Shown: positions 1 to 12,200 of the stretch, piece by piece
Position numbering within the stretch: position 1 is the first letter of the stretch
Layout of the letters: every line of letters starts with the position of its first letter
Assembly (NCBI GenBank): GCA_030015575.1
Contig: CM057338.1
Span: forward strand, 833,024,353 to 833,088,352
DNA from: Agapanthus africanus
Taxonomy: Eukaryota > Streptophyta > Magnoliopsida > Asparagales > Amaryllidaceae
DNA length: 64,000 nt
Reading direction: 5' to 3'
Made by a program: the position numbers and the translations under genes
Notes under the pieces: model-generated
The model's database searches: none
Told to the model about the DNA's origin: nothing
Seen by the model: the letters and a program-made list of their open reading frames with translations, nothing else

Positions 1-2398
1 TAGATATGGCCATTTCATTTTAAGCGTTCACTGCTGGAAATCCGGTTTCAGAATCGGAAGTCCGTTTTGTAATGCATTTTAATCCCAGTGGGGATCGTAA
101 TTAGGCGACGCTATAGTTGAACGATATTTAGGATTATCAGTTAGGTTTCCACTGCAATTGGTGGACCAGAGATATACTATATCTACAGGGAGTTATGGAC
201 AGGTTAAACTCGATGTGTAGAATCTGCCTCTGCAGAATTCAGCAAGATGTATCGACATTGTAAAATGAATTAAAAATATCAAACGTTTGAGGAATCCAGT
301 GAGACCACTCAAGTAAGAAAACTAATTCAATTTCCTACATAACAATAAAGAGTTCCGCGCATTCTCATATTTGAACAGGAATATACAGGCGTATAGAAAC
401 AGGGGTTAGCTGGAATCACTGCTCTGGACTGTAGTCCAGAATCAGGATCCACCACAGTTTTCTCTATTTTAGGTAGTTTAACTCTAATTATCAGTTATAA
501 GGTTCTGTATCTTATTCCGTTGGCTTCGATAAGAGCCCCGGGACGCTAAAATCCGGTTCGCTAAAATCCGATTCGTACACAATTTATTATGAATTTTACA
601 GTTTAGCATGCACGAAAGTTTTCAGGTTTTACGACTGAACTTGGGACGTCATTTTACGTGAGCAAGCAGCATCATTTTATAACCCAAGTCTTACGGGATA
701 TTCATTATAACTCGGGCCACTCAATGTCCTTCATTGCCGTCAATTTAACGGTTTTCTCTCATTCGGGTTTTGCATCGAGCACGTGGGTTATAACGATTCT
801 CATGAAATAGTGTATACGGAAATCATTGATAACTTGAATTGTAATATAAAAATTAGCATGAAGCAAGTATCAAACTTGCCTGAAGACGACGATCGGTGAT
901 ATGACAGCAGCGGACGGCACAGTGGTGAACCACGGCTACGGCAGCGGCAACGACGCGATCACAACTCGAGCACGATAAGAGTTGGCCTCGGTGGAGCTTG
1001 GTTCTTGGACTTGATGGCTCGGTGGGTGCTACGGACGTACGCTGGCATTGCGACGGCTGCTGCGCCGACGACGACAATGATTAGACCGACCAAAGACATG
1101 GCTTAATCAGCGATGACGGCATCTGAATCAGTACTCATCGTCGCTTCCTTTACTGGTGCTGCTGTCAATTCTTTTGTTTTCAAGCGGTTCAAAAGCTCGA
1201 TGTAAAGCGTGACGGATCATAGACATGAACAGATGTAAGTCAGCCTCAAGGAAATTTTGCATAAACCAAGACATAAACGCATCTTTCAGCGGCTGAATAT
1301 TGGGATGCTCATCAAGATGCAAACGAGGTAGCAAGCAAGTAACTCGTTCTTATTCCAAGGTGGACGCAAGAGCCGATCAAGAGAATGTCCCCCACCACCA
1401 GCACTCGGATGAGGCTCTGAAAGCGACCTCCGAAGGCCAAGATTCTCATGAGGCTTGGAGTAGCGTGGGTAGCTTCGGGCTCGTCGGATTTAAAGTGGAG
1501 GGAGATGGAGAGTGTCCGCGAGGGGTGCCGCCGGCTGAGGGAGAGGATCTGCTAGGGTAGGTGCCAGGGGGCGAGGAGAGGATCAGAGAGAGGAGGAGCC
1601 GTCATAGGGAGAGCATCGGCGAGAGGCGCCGCTGGAGGAGCGAGGATAAGATCGGCGAGAGGCGGCGCCAGAGGAGAGCGAGGATCTGGGAGGGGAGACG
1701 CCAGAGGCGTCGTCGTCGAAGCGACAGGATCGGCGAGGGATGTTGCCGGCGGAGGGAGAGTAGTCGTTGGCTTCGCAGGGCATAGATCAAGCATCGAAGG
1801 CGCTGACAAGGTGCGGCGGAGAGAGGGAGGATAGGAGTCGAGAGCTCGTCGGAGGCGACCCGCATCAAACCTCGATGACATGGCGCGCGATTAGAAAGAG
1901 AGAGAGAGGAGACGTGGGGAGAGAGGGATGGAGACGCGGTCGAAGGAGGGGACGTGGTGCGCGCGTGGGGTCGTGGGCGGGGAGCGGGGACGTGGGGATA
2001 GGCGCGGCGACGTGGGGACGAGAGATGAGAGAAAGGAGAGGGAAAAGTGGAAAGAGATGAAGGAAGGAAGGTTGGTGTCGGGTCGGGTGAGGGGGTTTTG
2101 GGCCGGGGTAAGGAGTTGGGCCGGTGAGGATTGGGCTTGGGAATTAAATTATTTGGTTTTATTATATTTTTTGTCTAGGGCTTGGAGTTAAATAAGAATG
2201 GGGAAAGAATTTTGGGGAAAATAAATAGGAAGTTTGGGCCGAGTTTTAGGGTAAAATAAAAGGGAGAAATAAAAAGGGTTTAGCTAAATTTGGGCTAGGT
2301 TAAAACAAAATAATTCTAAATATAAATGATTAAATTTTGTAAGTAGCCTTTTATAAAAAAAATACGGATATTGATGCGCAAAAGAACTGGGTATTACA
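1..2398 (-). repeat. LARD-A 3' LTR, truncated by the window edge
   Basis: Colinear with the three right-LTR segments and ending in the same GGGTATTACA (plus strand). Over the first 390 bases I counted about 12 differences from 6599-6988, roughly 3 percent. Short ORFs at 853-1077 and 1128-1334 on the minus strand are not kept open throughout the other copy, so I do not call genes here. About 1.3 kb of this LTR lies left of the window. Confidence 0.88.
1500..1870. repeat. GC-rich degenerate minisatellite inside the LARD-A LTR
   Basis: Irregular short units built around GGCGAGAGGCG and GAGGATC recur on the plus strand. In the minus strand they read as Pro/Leu/Ala/Asp-rich peptide repeats (ORF 1552-1881). 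The same block is at 58311-58605 in the other LTR. The open frames follow from the repeat composition and do not show a gene. Confidence 0.6.
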
Positions 2399-2436
2399 TC
2401 ATACCACCCTTACAAAAAATTTCGTCCTCGAAATTT
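2399..2436 (-). other. LARD-A polypurine tract region
   Basis: In element sense this reads AAATTTCGAGGACGAAAT, a run of T, then GTAAGGGTGG directly before the 3' LTR start TGTAATACC. It primes plus-strand synthesis. The 'GAGGACGAAATTT...AAGGG' layout is familiar from Tekay/Del-type gypsy elements. Confidence 0.75.
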
Positions 2437-3635
2437 AAAACAAGCGATAAACTATATAAAATAACACGCGAAAAGCTACGACCTCGAACACTCACATAAA
2501 ATGGTTTACTTAAAGCAGTTAAACAGAAAAGAAAAATCAAAAGTCTACATAAGTATATGGCAGAATCAACTATAGGGGCAAACTATATGTACAATAGAAA
2601 ATAGCAATAACGAACAATAACATTCGAGGCATGCTAGACAAAATCGAAATCCTAAATATATGCATACGTACGTATATCAAAATAGAGTAGCTAAAGTAAT
2701 GGCATCAGGCATAACCATTTATAATAGCAAACTATAAGCATAATACCCGGGAAAACTAAAGTAACAATAATAAAATGGTGAAGGATTTGTCGATAGGTTA
2801 AAACATTTTAGTATAATGTATCGATCAAAAGAAAATAAATTTTAAAGTAACTTAGAAAATCCACATGGTGAAAATAAGAAATATAGCATAAAATAATATG
2901 TGCAACATATGGTTGCACTATCGAAAAAATGGGAAGATTAATAGTGTACTCAACATGCATAAAATGGAAGTACTTAATAACACGCACTTTTCGATACATA
3001 CAAAATAATGAAAGCTAAATTTTCGAATGACGATGTCCCTAAATATAGTTAGGGTAAAAGGAGATAGCACAAGAAATGTATAGGCTAGCCAAGGTAGGGA
3101 TTTCAAATGGAGTGTGATCCAAAAAGGCGGGGTGCGGTACTTCATTCTGGACGTCGAAGAAGCTGGGGTCGGTTCAGCACAGGGTGTAAGGGAGAACAGT
3201 AATGAATCTCGGGAGGGAAGAAATTTATTGGGAAGGAAAATGGTCGATACATCATACGAATCAAAAATCCGAAAGGTTAGCGAACTCAGAAATTTCACTA
3301 TCATTTATCCTCCAGAAGAATCTCAAACAAGGCACATACGAAGGATGAAGGGTGGCCCATTCAAAAGATCGGGGTGCGGTACTTTTTAATCTAAGCGAGG
3401 GTCAAAACAGCACAAGGTGCACGGGTGGACAGTCAGGGATCTCAGGAGGAAAATAAATGTATAGGGGAAACAGTCAAGCATCATGTAAACCAAAAAAAAA
3501 ATTCAAAAGATTAGCGAACTCAGCAAATTTATTTCATTCCAGAAAATTCACAAACAAGGCATCCACGACAAATAAAAGATGGCCCTAAACTATACATAGA
3601 TTTGTTTGGCCAGAGGAGACAAAAGCTAAATCATG
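2437..3635. other. LARD-A internal non-coding stretch
   Basis: AT-rich sequence with only short, unsupported ORFs and no retrotransposon protein motif on either strand. It contains the diverged tandem duplication at 3105-3590. Confidence 0.6.
3105..3590. repeat. Diverged tandem duplication, period about 240 bp
   Basis: GGTGCGGTAC occurs at 3131 and 3373, and GCGAACTCAG at 3280 and 3514. The intervening blocks match weakly (GGTC...CAGCACA, AATCTC/ATCTCAGGAGG, CAAACAAGGCA). Two units; a third partial copy may follow at 3590. Confidence 0.65.
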
Positions 3636-4106
3636 TCAGTCACGGTTGTGGAGGTGCAGCAGGTTACGGTAGGCTCGCGCGCTCAGATAGGGGTATCCAT
3701 TCCTATATCGCCTCGCAGGGATCGTCACTGGAGGTTCTTCTGCCATGGGGTCTTCTTCTTCTGGCCCTTCTTCCTCGGCTGGAGCTTCTTCATCGAGGTC
3801 TGATTCTACGTGATCCTCTTCTGTTGGGTCTTCCTCCATGGGATTTTCCTCCACTGGATTTCCTTCTATTGGGTCCTCCTCGGGATCTTCCTCTATCGGG
3901 TTTTCTTCGGTGTCCTCTTCTTCGTCGTCAGAGTCGCTGATCATGTCGACATCTGGGGCTGTGAATCCCACGCCCTCAGAATCGCTGTTTCCGAAAATAA
4001 CCTGTGAGCCGTTGATCTCGTCATCTGAACTCACCAGCATGTAGTCCAAGGAAACGCATGACCGTGTATCCTCATCTAGGGACGACGCTGCTCCTGGGTG
4101 GGCCAT
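3636..4106 (-). CDS. Acidic 156-residue ORF of LARD-A, function unknown
   Basis: Not assigned to any family. The frame is open further upstream, but I chose the ATG at 4106 (MAHPG...). On the coding strand it is preceded by a pyrimidine-rich stretch ending TTTCAG, a good splice-acceptor context, so the ORF may be read from a spliced transcript. Residues 1-60 have mixed composition and include SLDYM and VSSDDE. Residues about 65-130 are dominated by Glu/Asp with repeated EEDP/EENP units, and the C-terminus is basic and Tyr-rich (RRYRNGYPYLSARAYRN). No signal peptide or membrane segment. It lies downstream of the Gag-like ORF at 4495-4908 in element sense. It could be a remnant of an accessory ORF, or chance coding in a repeat, since the acidic part is internally repetitive. 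Confidence 0.4.
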   Translation of the reverse strand: MAHPGAASSLDEDTRSCVSLDYMLVSSDDEINGSQVIFGNSDSEGVGFTAPDVDMISDSDDEEEDTEENPIEEDPEEDPIEGNPVEENPMEEDPTEEDHVESDLDEEAPAEEEGPEEEDPMAEEPPVTIPARRYRNGYPYLSARAYRNLLHLHNRD

Positions 4107-4494
4107 GGCCTGAAAGGAAGAGTCATGATTAGACAGTGGGGCACATTGAGAAGATAACCAAGGATACGGTAGCCCACGGAGGATATGTTGTAGGCAAGGA
4201 CTGGAAAAATCAAAATTTAGAATACTGATGCAATGAATAGTATAAGTAAAGTGAGTGGGAAGGGAACGATACATACATCACAACTCAGAATTTTATTACA
4301 TTCAACTAAAAGTTCAACGGATATAAGATCTCAAACGAAAAGAAAATATTTACAAGGGAGTGACAACATTTTTATTGAAAGCAGAAAACGCGATAACTCT
4401 TCTTGGATTTCTAGACCGCTGCATTCTCGTCACGCGAGTTGAATCCTACGCCGGGTTCTTACTATTCCTCGAAGCTCGAACTACGAAATAACCA

Positions 4495-4908
4495 TCACTT
4501 AGCAGGAGTGGAGAGTGTGGACAAACCTCCTCCTTGTAGCTCCTTCCTTTTAGGGCAACCATTGACAAGGTGTTCGCTGGATCCGCAAATTAGGTACTGC
4601 CCTTTGGCGCTGCGACACTCTCTCTGAAGGTATCCTGGCTCCTTACAGTTTCCACAACGTTGGGTCTTCCGCTGCTTCCGTTGCTGAGGAACAAGTGGGC
4701 GATTCATCTTCATCTCTTTTCCTTGTTTAATATGGATTCCCTTACAATTGGAGGCTTCCGCTGGTGCCTGAGTCGTCTTCCTTCTTAGTCCTTCAGCTAA
4801 CAGGTCGTTCGTTCGCTCCTGGGCTTCCTTCAAACCTTGCAGCACATTCAAAATCTCGACGGTCTGATTCTGGGGAGTGGGGATAGAAGAAGAGTCGTTG
4901 GAAGCCAT
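4495..4908 (-). CDS. Reduced Gag-like ORF of LARD-A with two degenerate zinc knuckles (137 aa)
   Basis: I start at the ATG at 4908 (MASNDSSS); the longer open frame upstream lacks Gag-like sequence. Residues about 18-45 form a heptad-like helix (VEILNVLQGLKEAQERTNDL). Residues 60-90 are Lys/Arg-rich. Residues about 88-125 hold CGNCKEPGYLQREC, a CCHC knuckle whose His is replaced by Leu, and a second CGSSEHLVNGC with one Cys missing. Full gypsy Gag is several hundred residues with a capsid domain, which is absent here. The ORF therefore looks like the N-terminal coiled coil joined to the nucleocapsid tail. It lies about 360 bp inside the primer site, as expected for gag. The damaged knuckles suggest it no longer binds RNA normally (inference). 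Confidence 0.6.
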   Translation of the reverse strand: MASNDSSSIPTPQNQTVEILNVLQGLKEAQERTNDLLAEGLRRKTTQAPAEASNCKGIHIKQGKEMKMNRPLVPQQRKQRKTQRCGNCKEPGYLQRECRSAKGQYLICGSSEHLVNGCPKRKELQGGGLSTLSTPAK

Positions 4909-5265
4909 GGTCTTGAAACAACAATTTTTGAGAACGATAGAAGGCACAGGAATTAGAGTCAAAATACGACATAGAATAAACAACGAAACAAGAGTATCGG
5001 TGAGGTGAAACTCAATCGAGCGGAAAACAACTGTAGAACTCCAAGTCACCCAATAGAGTATAGTATTGTAACTATGCTGCAGTTCATAATTATAACCACG
5101 TAACTCTACTAGGTCACCCAAAACTTTAGCGGATGGATCAATAAGTATAGCCGAATACACTATGTGAATCAAGATCAAGAATAACAAGTTTACAATCTAG
5201 ACCAAAGGATGTCTTAGATTGTCAAGCACTATACGAAAACTGCAATCCCAATCGAAGCAAAACCT

Positions 5266-5278
5266 GGCTCTGATACCA
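5266..5278 (-). other. LARD-A primer binding site (initiator tRNA-Met)
   Basis: In element sense TGGTATCAGAGCC, complementary to the 3' end of plant initiator tRNA-Met. It starts 9 nt inside the 5' LTR, which begins at 5288 on the plus strand. Confidence 0.9.
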
Positions 5279-5287
5279 ACAAAACCA

Positions 5288-6988
5288 TGTCACGCCCCGC
5301 TTCCCAAAATACGGAATTCGAGGGGTTGACAAGGCCAGCCATGCTCCCACGGTCAAGGAAATATCCTTCCGTAGTCACACTTCGGCTTCTAGCTTTACGT
5401 GGTAACCAGTAAACAATGCACAGGTAATTAAAAACGCAGTAACTAAATCAAAAGAACTAACCAGGTAGAGATCAATGAAGTATAGCTCTGAGTCGCTGAT
5501 CAAGATGTCCGCGATATCCTCAAGGTAATTCAGGTCCTGGTCCAGGCTAGATCCACTTCTCCCTCTGAGCATGCATAGTCAGGTCGTCAGAGCGACATGA
5601 TAGAAAATAAATATATAGATACAAATGGAAACTCGTACAATAATAATGAATATGTAACAGTAAATCAAGAGAGTAAAGACGTGAACATGAAGTAGCCAAT
5701 GTGGGTGTCTAATAGAGCAGGTAACTATAAAGCAGTAGATAGTATGTCAGGTGTGTTGAATCAGTAAGCAATGCATGTCAATGCCATTATCCCTATCAGT
5801 CTCGAAGTCTCACTGTACAGGTCACTAAGCCTATCGTCAGTCCAAGTGTGAGAGTCAACCACGCAGGAGTATCCCCCACCCAAGGGTAGGACCCAAGGGC
5901 AAGGGAACACGGGCCAGAAACACGCACGATAATAATCAGTAATATCTCCATATATCTCCATATATCTCCATATGTGCCAGCATGGGAGTCCTGAGATTCT
6001 GTTGAACTCACACTCAAACTACCCCACACCCCGTGGTCTACATCAAACGCCAACTATAAACTCAAATACCGGTCGGTCCATGACAAGTCTGCGTGAGAAC
6101 TGGAGACAGGATCTCCATCAAGCATGTCCCGACTGATACCCAAGATAAATGGACAGTGTTTGGTGCCTTACCTGTGACACCCATACAAGTGCTTCCATAA
6201 TTGTCCCATACCAATTATAGTCACACTTATATACGTCCCACAGACGTCGACAATGCAATAAATCAATAGGGTCCACTGATTGTGTACAAGTACGTGTCAC
6301 TTTCACTTATCCATTCATACTCAAACACTAACGTACTTCCCACAATCACCACTAATACCTAACACTGGGTAATGCACATGATCACTAGGTTACCAATGCA
6401 ATGACATATATGTAATGTGATGAGAATACAGTAATTAAGCCATGATTAAGGTATTATCAGTCGGTGTCCTACCACTTGCATAATTTATCATAAATCATAC
6501 ATGCAAAATTTAGCGAAACGAAAAAAAGGGGGTTAAGCAGTATGTTTAATTATCTATCCATAAAAATTGGTTTCACGTTAATCGGGTTTCAGGATTACTA
6601 GATATGGCCAATTCATTTTAAGCGTTCACTGCTGGAAATCCGGTTTCAGAATCGGAAGTCCGTTTCGTAACGCATTTTAATCCCAGTGGGGATCGTAGTT
6701 AGGCGACGCTATAGTTGAACGATATTTAGGATTATCAATTAGGTTTCCACCGCAATTGGCAGACCAGAGATATACTATATCTACAGGGAGTTATGGACAG
6801 GTTAAACTCGATGTGTAGAATCTGCCTCTGCAGAATTCAGCAAGATGTATCGACATTGTAAAATGAATTAAAAATATTAAACGTTTGAGGAATCCAGTGA
6901 GACCACTTAAGTAAGAAAACTAATTCAATTTCCTACGTAACAATAAAGGGTTCCGCGCATTCTCATATTTGAACAGGAATATACAGGC
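5288..6988 (-). repeat. LARD-A 5' LTR, segment 1 of 3
   Basis: Starts TGTCACGCCCCGC next to the primer site. Bases 6599-6988 match window bases 1-388; 5288-6598 correspond to LTR sequence lost off the left edge. A 10-bp unit ATATCTCCAT is repeated three times near 5941-5970. The segment ends at target site CAGGC (6984-6988), where Copia-1 inserted. Confidence 0.88.
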
Positions 6989-9187
6989 TGTAAGTCCATG
7001 CTACCTCTCCCGGTACTTTCGGGAGTGCGGAATTTGGTAAAAAACGATTTTTACGGAGGTGGTAACATGGACCTAAAACCCGGATCTTGGTTAAATATCT
7101 ATCTAACAACCTAACTATGAGTTTCTAGCTACTCGGTTAGGGGGTTATACCTTGCTTGTCTTGAACTCCTTCGTCTTCAAGCTCCGGTGGTGGTCCGATT
7201 GGCTTCTTCTCGTCGTCTCCGTACGCCGAAAATAGATCCACCTGAAAGCTCCAACCTTTAGCTCCTTCTTCGTTCTTTGAAGAAACTAGTTCACTTGGTT
7301 TGCTAAACCTAGTGAACTAGAATGAGTAGAGAATACTTTGTGTGGGATTTTATCTATGGTTCTTGATTCTCAACTCATGAGATAAGAGAACCATAGATTA
7401 AAGAGAAGGAAAAAGAGCAAGAGGGTGAGAGCAAAAGGAGAGCTCAAGAACAAGAGAGAGAATGAGCAAGAAAGAATGAGGCTCTCTTTTGTCTTTCACC
7501 CTCTCATAATCCAAAGTCATGATAACTCATCATACTAAAAAAGTTTTATGTGATGGTTTGAAGCAACCATAACCATATCATTTCATGCACTCATTTTACA
7601 CAAATAAGCAAGCAAGAAAAAGTCTTTGCCATGAAATGATGGCTATGGTTATCATGATGGTCAACTAGTCAAGCCTAGTCAACCGGTCAACAAAGTCAAC
7701 AAGTCAACAAAAGTCAACAAGTCAACAAAGTCAACAAGTCAACAAAAGTCAACAAGTCAACAAAGTCAACAACCATATCACCATAATACTTAATTAATAT
7801 AATAGTTAATCACATATCATATTCTCATTAGGGTTGAACAAAAAGTCAAATAGTCAACGGTCAACTGTCAACAACCCTAATGAGAATCCGCTGCCTCTGT
7901 CTCCCTGTCAACTGTGCATACGCACCCGCATCCGCGTTCCGAGGAACACGAATGCACACTGGATAAATCCAATCCCAAACGGTACACTAGGATCTGGCTT
8001 AAACCAAAGCCCGCTAGTGTAAACTGTCCGGACACTGTACGTGTACAAGTGCACGGATGTGACCGAAACCTGTCGCAAAACCATGCGACCTGTCGCAATA
8101 CCATGCGACCTCTACTCTTTTGCCTAAAGGCGAAAAGCTTTCTGTGTGGGACTCTAAAGACTCGACACTACGCTGGCAGTGGGTTTAACCACAGACCGCA
8201 AGCGGCACTAGCTGTGCGTAACGGTCCCCAGGTAATGCCGACAAGAAGACCGACGAGGCGAAACCCATCTGAACTCCTACTGAGCCTGAGTGTGACATTC
8301 TCCGTACAGTCCGGTCTGTTCGTCTGATACATCGCATGGCGGGCCTAGGGGGCGGTAAACGTCAGTCCCCCAATAGCGGTACAAGTCGTGCCGGAGCGAA
8401 GCCCAAAACACCCTGAGATAACACTGGAAACCTACCAGTATATCTCGTTTGCCCTGGCCAGGGACTACTCGTGTAATGGCTCTCCTAGACACAGCGCGAT
8501 GTCAACCCCCAATACCGGGAGAGACGAATCCTGTCTAACCGTCACTGCCTCCAAGTGCTTCGGGACTGCACCCAACCACTACCTGTTTGCACGACTCCTT
8601 TGAGCCGTGGTAGGGTAGTGATCAAAGTACAGTGGGAACACACTCGAGGCGAAGTGACAGTGTCAAGTCAGCGGACTAAGCTGTACTCATGTCACCTGGG
8701 AACTGATAACTGACGATAGGCATAATACCAACTAGTCAGTTCTCGACGAGTCCTGTCCAGTGTACCCGTAACCTAACGAGCACCCGCATACTATCTCAAG
8801 TACGACGTACTGACGGCTGTGGGACAGACCGTCTCCCACACTGGGATGAGAAGCGCATGCGCTGGTCTAGTCCGGAGTATCGATGCCCTGTCTCGATAGT
8901 CCTGCGACCAGGGACCTGCATAAGGATGAGCTTATAGATTACCCAGCCCCACTAGTGTGACGGCCATCACATCGCTGGTAATCAAGCAAAGATCCTAAGG
9001 GCTCCACTAATGTGTATAGGCGATATACTAAAATAAACACATGTACACATTGAAGTAGAAACAAATCAAGTAGCATACTACTATTTTGAGCAAGATTGTA
9101 TATACAAGGTGAATATCCCAAGCTTCCATTAAATAATATACAAACTAGTATGATACAGTAATGGCCTCTAGGGCATATACACTAACA
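6989..9187 (-). repeat. Copia-1 3' LTR (2199 bp)
   Basis: Direct repeat of 15257-17445. It carries an array of GTCAA motifs at 7660-7771 that is slightly longer than in the other LTR. Several short ORFs here are present in both LTRs simply because the LTRs are copies. Confidence 0.97.
7660..7771 (-). promoter_or_regulatory. Array of W-box motifs (TTGACY) in the Copia-1 3' LTR
   Basis: Thirteen (A/G)GTCAA motifs lie within 112 bp, mostly in AAGTCAACA units. In element sense each reads TTGACT or TTGACC, the W-box core bound by WRKY factors. Four more GTCAA occur at about 7845-7880. The other LTR has 12 in the equivalent block. Regulatory function is inferred from the motif only. Confidence 0.6.
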
Positions 9188-9198
9188 ATCTCCCACTT
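9188..9198 (-). other. Copia-1 polypurine tract
   Basis: AAGTGGGAGAT in element sense, abutting the 3' LTR start TGTTAG and beginning 3 nt after the gag-pol stop codon. Confidence 0.93.
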
Positions 9199-9201
9199 AC
9201 A

Positions 9202-12200
9202 CTAAGGCCATGTACTGGCGTATCGAAGACCTATCATCTCGATCAGCCGCTCGAACTGAGTCTGGGGCAGGGCCTTGGTGAATGGATCTGCAGTGTTATC
9301 TTCTGAAGCGACTCTCCGAACCTCGATCTCCTGGCGATCTACGATCTCCCTGATCAGGTGATACCGCCTCAAGATGTGCCTGGATCTCTGATGGGACCTG
9401 GGTTCCTTCGCTAAAGCTATAGCCCCGTTGTTGTCGCAATACAGAGGTATTGGATCAACAATGGACGGAACCACCTGAAGTTCTTTCAAGAACTTCCTCA
9501 TCCAGACAGCTTCTTTTGCGGCATCAGATGTAGCGATGTATTCCGCTTCCATCGTCGAGTCTGCAACGGTTTCTTGTTTGGAACTCTTCCAACACACCGC
9601 CCCTCCATTGAGGGTAAAAACAAAACCCGACATGGACTTGGAATCATCCTTGTCACTCTGGAAGCTGGAGTCAGCAAAGGCCTCGATCTGGAGGTCTTTT
9701 CCGCCATACACCAAGAACATCTCCTTAGTCCTTCTCAGGTACTTGAGAATGTTCTTTACCGCTATCCAGTGTTTCTCCCCAGGGTTTGACTGATACCGGC
9801 TTACCACACTCAGTGCATAAGCTACATCCGGTCTGGTACACAACATCGCATACATTATAGAGCCTACCGCAGAAGCGTAGGGTATAATAGACATGCGATC
9901 CCTCTCCAAATCAGTCTTGGGAGACATCTCTTTAGAGAGGGTGATCCCGTGACAAGCCGGTAGGTTACCGCGCTTGGAATCTTCCATACTGAATCTCTTC
10001 AGTATAGTGTCGATGTACCTGGACTGTGAAAGTCCTAATATCCTCTTGGATCTGTCACGGTAGATCCGGATACCCAGAATGTACGAGGCATCACCCAGGT
10101 CTTTCATGGAGAACCTTTGTGACAAGAACCCCTTGACAGATTGTAGCATAGGAATGCCATTTCCTATTAAGAGAATGTCATCCACGTATAAAACGAGGAA
10201 TACTACAGTTCTTGCTACAAATCTACTATAGATGCATGGTTCATCTGGATTTTTGATAAAACCAAATTCTTTGACCGTCTCATCAAAGCAGATGTTCCAA
10301 CTCCGCGACGCTTGCTTTAGTCCATAGATGGACTTAAGAAACTTGCACACCTTTCCGCTGCTCCCACTCTGAATGAAACCCTCTGGTTGGTCCATATAGA
10401 CACACTCCTCTAAATTTCCATTTAGAAAAGCTGTCTTTACGTCCATTTGCCAGATCTCATAATCGTGGAAGGCAGCAATGGCAAGAAGGATCCGAATGGA
10501 TTTCAGCATGGCTACTGGAGAAAAGGTTTCGTCATAGTCCAAGCCAGGTCTTTGACGAAAACCCTTTGCTACCAGCCTAGTTTTATAGGTCTCAACCTGT
10601 CCATCTACACCAATCTTCCTTTTGAAGATCCACTTGCATCCTACGGGTTTTACCCCGTCTGGAGCAATGTCCAACGTCCATACCTTGTTGGTGTACATGG
10701 ACTCCATTTCGGTCCGCATTGCATCCAGCCATTTCACTGAGTCAACGCTCTGAACGGCCTGCTGGAAGCTAGTAGGCTCATCATAATCTATGATGCATTC
10801 CTCTCTATCCCCGTCTATGAGAACACCGCAGTATCTCTCGGGCGGATGAGACTGCCTACTACTCCTGCGGAGCGGCGTAGGAATGTCCTGTTCTGTTGAA
10901 CCCTCTGGTTCCACTAACCTTTCAGTAATAGTCTGTGGTTCTGGAATTTCTTCCAGTTCTACTGTGCTCCCACTTATCTGGGTTTCCAAAAACTCAGTTT
11001 CCAAGAAGTAGGCATGACGAGAAACAAGAACTTTTTGTTCCTCTTCACAGTAGAAGAAATATCCTTTGGAGTTCTTCGGATACCCCACAAACTTGCACTG
11101 TACCGAGCGTGCCTCGAGCTTGTCCGCATGCTGCTTTTTGACAAAAGCTGGACATCCCTATGTCTTAATGTGCTTAAGATAGGGTCTCTTCCCACACCAC
11201 ATCTCATATGGTGTAGTAGGCACGGTCTTAGTAGGAACTCGGTTCAAAAGGTATGCTGCTGATTCTAGCGCATATCCCCAGAATGATCGCGGTAACTCAG
11301 CGTTACTCATCATGGACCGCACCATATCCAATAGGGTGCGGTTCCGTCTCTCCGATACACCGTTATGTTGCGGGGTGTATGGAGGAGTAAGCTGAGAGAG
11401 AATTCCGTTCTCTTTTAAATAGTCCAGGAACTCGGCACTTAACTATTCTCCACCTCGATCCGATCTTAGAATCTTAATACTTTTGCCGGTCTGTTTCTCT
11501 ACTTCATTTTTATACTCCTGGAATTTTCCAAAGGCTTCAGACTTATGTTTCATTAAGAAGACATAACCGTACCTTGAGAAGTCATCCGTAAAAGTAATGA
11601 AGTAAGAATGTCCGCTTCGGGCATGTGTAGACATTGGACCGCACACGTCACTGTGTACGAGTCCCAAGAGCTCGCTCGCTCTTACTCCATGTCCAGTAAA
11701 CGGAGTCTTTGTCATCTTTCCTTTGAGACAGGATTGACAAGTGGCATACGACTGATATTCGAACGCATTCAAATACCCTTCTGTATGTAACTTCGTCAAC
11801 CTTCTCTCATTGATGTGACCCAATCTACAATGCCATAAGAAAGTCTGATTTATTTCTGGAGACTTTCTTTTGTGTGTATTCTGGACATTAAAAATCTGTG
11901 GTTGGTTTAACACGTATATACCATTACTCAATGTACCTGACCCAATCAAAACTTGATTAAGGTGAATGTTTACAACATTACTTACAAACGCAAATTCATA
12001 ACCTTCTTTAGAAACTAAAGATACAGAAATGATATTACAAGTTGCGTTGGGTACAAAAAAGCAATTACGCAAAACCAAAACATGTCCATCTGACATTCCC
12101 AGGTGATAGTCCCCCACGGCTTTAGCATCCATGCTAGCTCCGTTCGCAACTCTGAGGGTCATGTCACCTGCCTTCAAAACCCTACGGTTTCTCAACGCCT

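Noticed and set aside
1128-1334. 68-codon minus ORF in the LARD-A LTR that looks compact and protein-like
   Set aside because: The same stretch in the other LTR (about 18180-18390) contains a stop, and no family is recognisable.
7660-7771. Regular AGTCAACA repeats considered as a CRISPR-like array
   Set aside because: Units are 7-11 bp without spacers, inside an LTR of a plant retrotransposon; a minisatellite of W-box motifs explains them.
7834-8603. Cluster of short ORFs repeated at 16092-16861
   Set aside because: These are the two LTRs of Copia-1; identity reflects LTR duplication, and the frames show no domain.
9536-11262. Plus-strand ORFs of 70-100 codons across Copia-1
   Set aside because: They are antisense shadows of the gag-pol frame.
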